Below are positions 63,216 through 64,000 of a stretch of DNA of 64,000 bases, piece after piece; the first letter of the stretch is position 1, and each line of letters opens with the position of its first letter. Source of the stretch: Peteryoungia desertarenae (lineage in GTDB: Bacteria > Pseudomonadota > Alphaproteobacteria > Rhizobiales > Rhizobiaceae); NCBI RefSeq assembly GCF_005860795.2, contig NZ_CP058350.1, positions 870,001 through 934,000 on the forward strand, written 5' to 3'. A model generated the notes under the pieces. It made no database searches. It was not told the origin of the DNA and saw nothing but the letters and a program-made list of their open reading frames with translations. A program made the translations under genes and the position numbers.

Positions 63216-64000
63216 TTAATGGCGGAAATGGCGCACCCCGGTGAAGACCATGGCAACATCATGCTCATTGGCAGCAGCAATGACTTCCTCGTCGCGCATT
63301 GACCCGCCCGGCTGGATGACGGCAGTGGCACCGGCAGCAATTGCGGCTAGCAGACCGTCAGCAAAGGGATAAAAGGCTTCTGAGGCAACCGCCGAACCCT
63401 TGGTCAGCGGCTCTGCCAAACCAAGCGCCTTGGCTGCGTCCTCGGCCTTCATGGCTGCAATCCGAGCCGAGTCAACCCGGCTCATCTGTCCGGCACCGAT
63501 ACCCGCAGTTTGACCGTTCTTCGCATAGATAACCGCGTTCGACTTCACGTGCTTTGCGATCTTGAACGCAAATTTCATGTCTTCCAATTCGGTCGGAGTG
63601 GGCGCTCGCTTGGTCACGATCTTCAGATCAAGGTCTTCAACCACCAGGTTATCACGCGACTGAACCAGAAGCCCGCCCGACACCGTCTTTGCGACGATAC
63701 CCGGCGCACGCGGGTCGGGCAGAGCACCGGTTGTGAGCAGCCGCAGGTTTGGCTTTGCAGCAATGATTGCCTTGGCTTCCTCCGTCACCGACGGTGCGAT
63801 AATGACCTCGGTGAAAAGCTTCACGATTTCAGTAGCGGTATCCGCATCGAGCACCTGGTTGAGTGCGATGATACCTCCGAATGCCGATACCGAATCGCAG
63901 GCGAGCGCGCGCTTGTAGGCTTCGACAAGGCTCGAACCGGTTGCGACACCGCAGGGGTTGGCGTGTTTTATGATCGCGCAGGCAGGCCCCTGTTCAGGCG
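63216..64000 (-). CDS. purH: Bifunctional purine biosynthesis protein PurH (3' part only)
   Basis: The last ~261 codons of PurH; the start lies past the right edge. The AICAR transformylase domain is visible: the conserved [11 protein letters not shown] near the right edge, [15 protein letters not shown], the [12 protein letters not shown] active-site region and the C-terminal [11 protein letters not shown]. PurH makes IMP in the last two steps of purine synthesis. No frameshift is seen in this part. Confidence 0.93.
   Translation of the reverse strand, partial: PEQGPACAIIKHANPCGVATGSSLVEAYKRALACDSVSAFGGIIALNQVLDADTATEIVKLFTEVIIAPSVTEEAKAIIAAKPNLRLLTTGALPDPRAPGIVAKTVSGGLLVQSRDNLVVEDLDLKIVTKRAPTPTELEDMKFAFKIAKHVKSNAVIYAKNGQTAGIGAGQMSRVDSARIAAMKAEDAAKALGLAEPLTKGSAVASEAFYPFADGLLAAIAAGATAVIQPGGSMRDEEVIAAANEHDVAMVFTGVRHFRH

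Overview
The window is a piece of a Rhizobiaceae chromosome (alphaproteobacterium, Rhizobium/Agrobacterium/Sinorhizobium type). The evidence is gene content and gene order: glnK-amtB next to ftsK, a ChvE-GguABC sugar uptake system with a divergent GbpR-type LysR gene, DUF1194, DUF1223 and DUF2794 proteins, a four-subunit-type thi operon behind a TPP riboswitch, a very long NAD-glutamate dehydrogenase, and high G+C coding sequence. I see no IS element, phage gene, CRISPR array, tRNA or rRNA. Both ends cut a gene: a UbiH-family hydroxylase on the left and purH on the right.

Layout. 1-8.3 kb: ubiH-like (partial), tesB, glnK-amtB behind an NtrC/sigma-54 type control region, ftsK behind a consensus-like CtrA box, lolA-like, xthA. 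8.3-12.2 kb: a cyclic-nucleotide-binding-domain protein and an OmpR-type response regulator on the minus strand, then a YkuD L,D-transpeptidase, a DUF1194 protein and an aldo/keto reductase on the plus strand. 12.3-16.6 kb (minus): leuC with a possible 40-codon upstream ORF, a GT90/CAP10-like glycosyltransferase, and a polar amino acid ABC permease and binding protein with no ATPase gene beside them. 16.8-22.1 kb: the translation/secretion block ffh - chorismate mutase - rpsP - rimM - trmD - rplS (minus), interrupted by a plus-strand TSUP transporter between trmD and rplS. 22.4-32.5 kb (plus): a Tat-exported metallo-beta-lactamase-fold protein, TPP riboswitch-thiCOSGE, dapF-mtaB-ftsY-yciB. 32.6-35.6 kb (minus): ccmABCDG for cytochrome c maturation. 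35.8-39.5 kb: acnA and a DUF1223 protein.

39.7-51.6 kb is the most distinctive region: a ten-gene minus-strand catabolic block, chvE-gguA-gguB-gguC-sugar acid dehydratase-sugar 1-dehydrogenase-ketoglutarate semialdehyde dehydrogenase-dgoK-dgoA, with gbpR divergent. It joins a ChvE-type galactose/arabinose importer to enzymes of two oxidative routes: the L-arabinose route ending in 2-oxoglutarate and the D-galactose (De Ley-Doudoroff) route ending in pyruvate and glyceraldehyde-3-phosphate. No lactonase gene is present in the block.

51.7-64 kb: DUF2794, a GNAT acetyltransferase, asd behind a long structured leader, a lytic transglycosylase, a beta-carbonic anhydrase, a pyridoxal kinase, the 1595-residue NAD-glutamate dehydrogenase, a UMF1-type MFS transporter and the 3' part of purH.

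I did not find an obviously new multi-gene system. The best leads are regulatory: the asd leader, the CtrA box at ftsK, the paired palindromes at gbpR/chvE, the long inverted repeat between pdxY and the glutamate dehydrogenase gene, and a small ORF before leuC. All gene calls were made by reading translations and recognising families; no database search was run.
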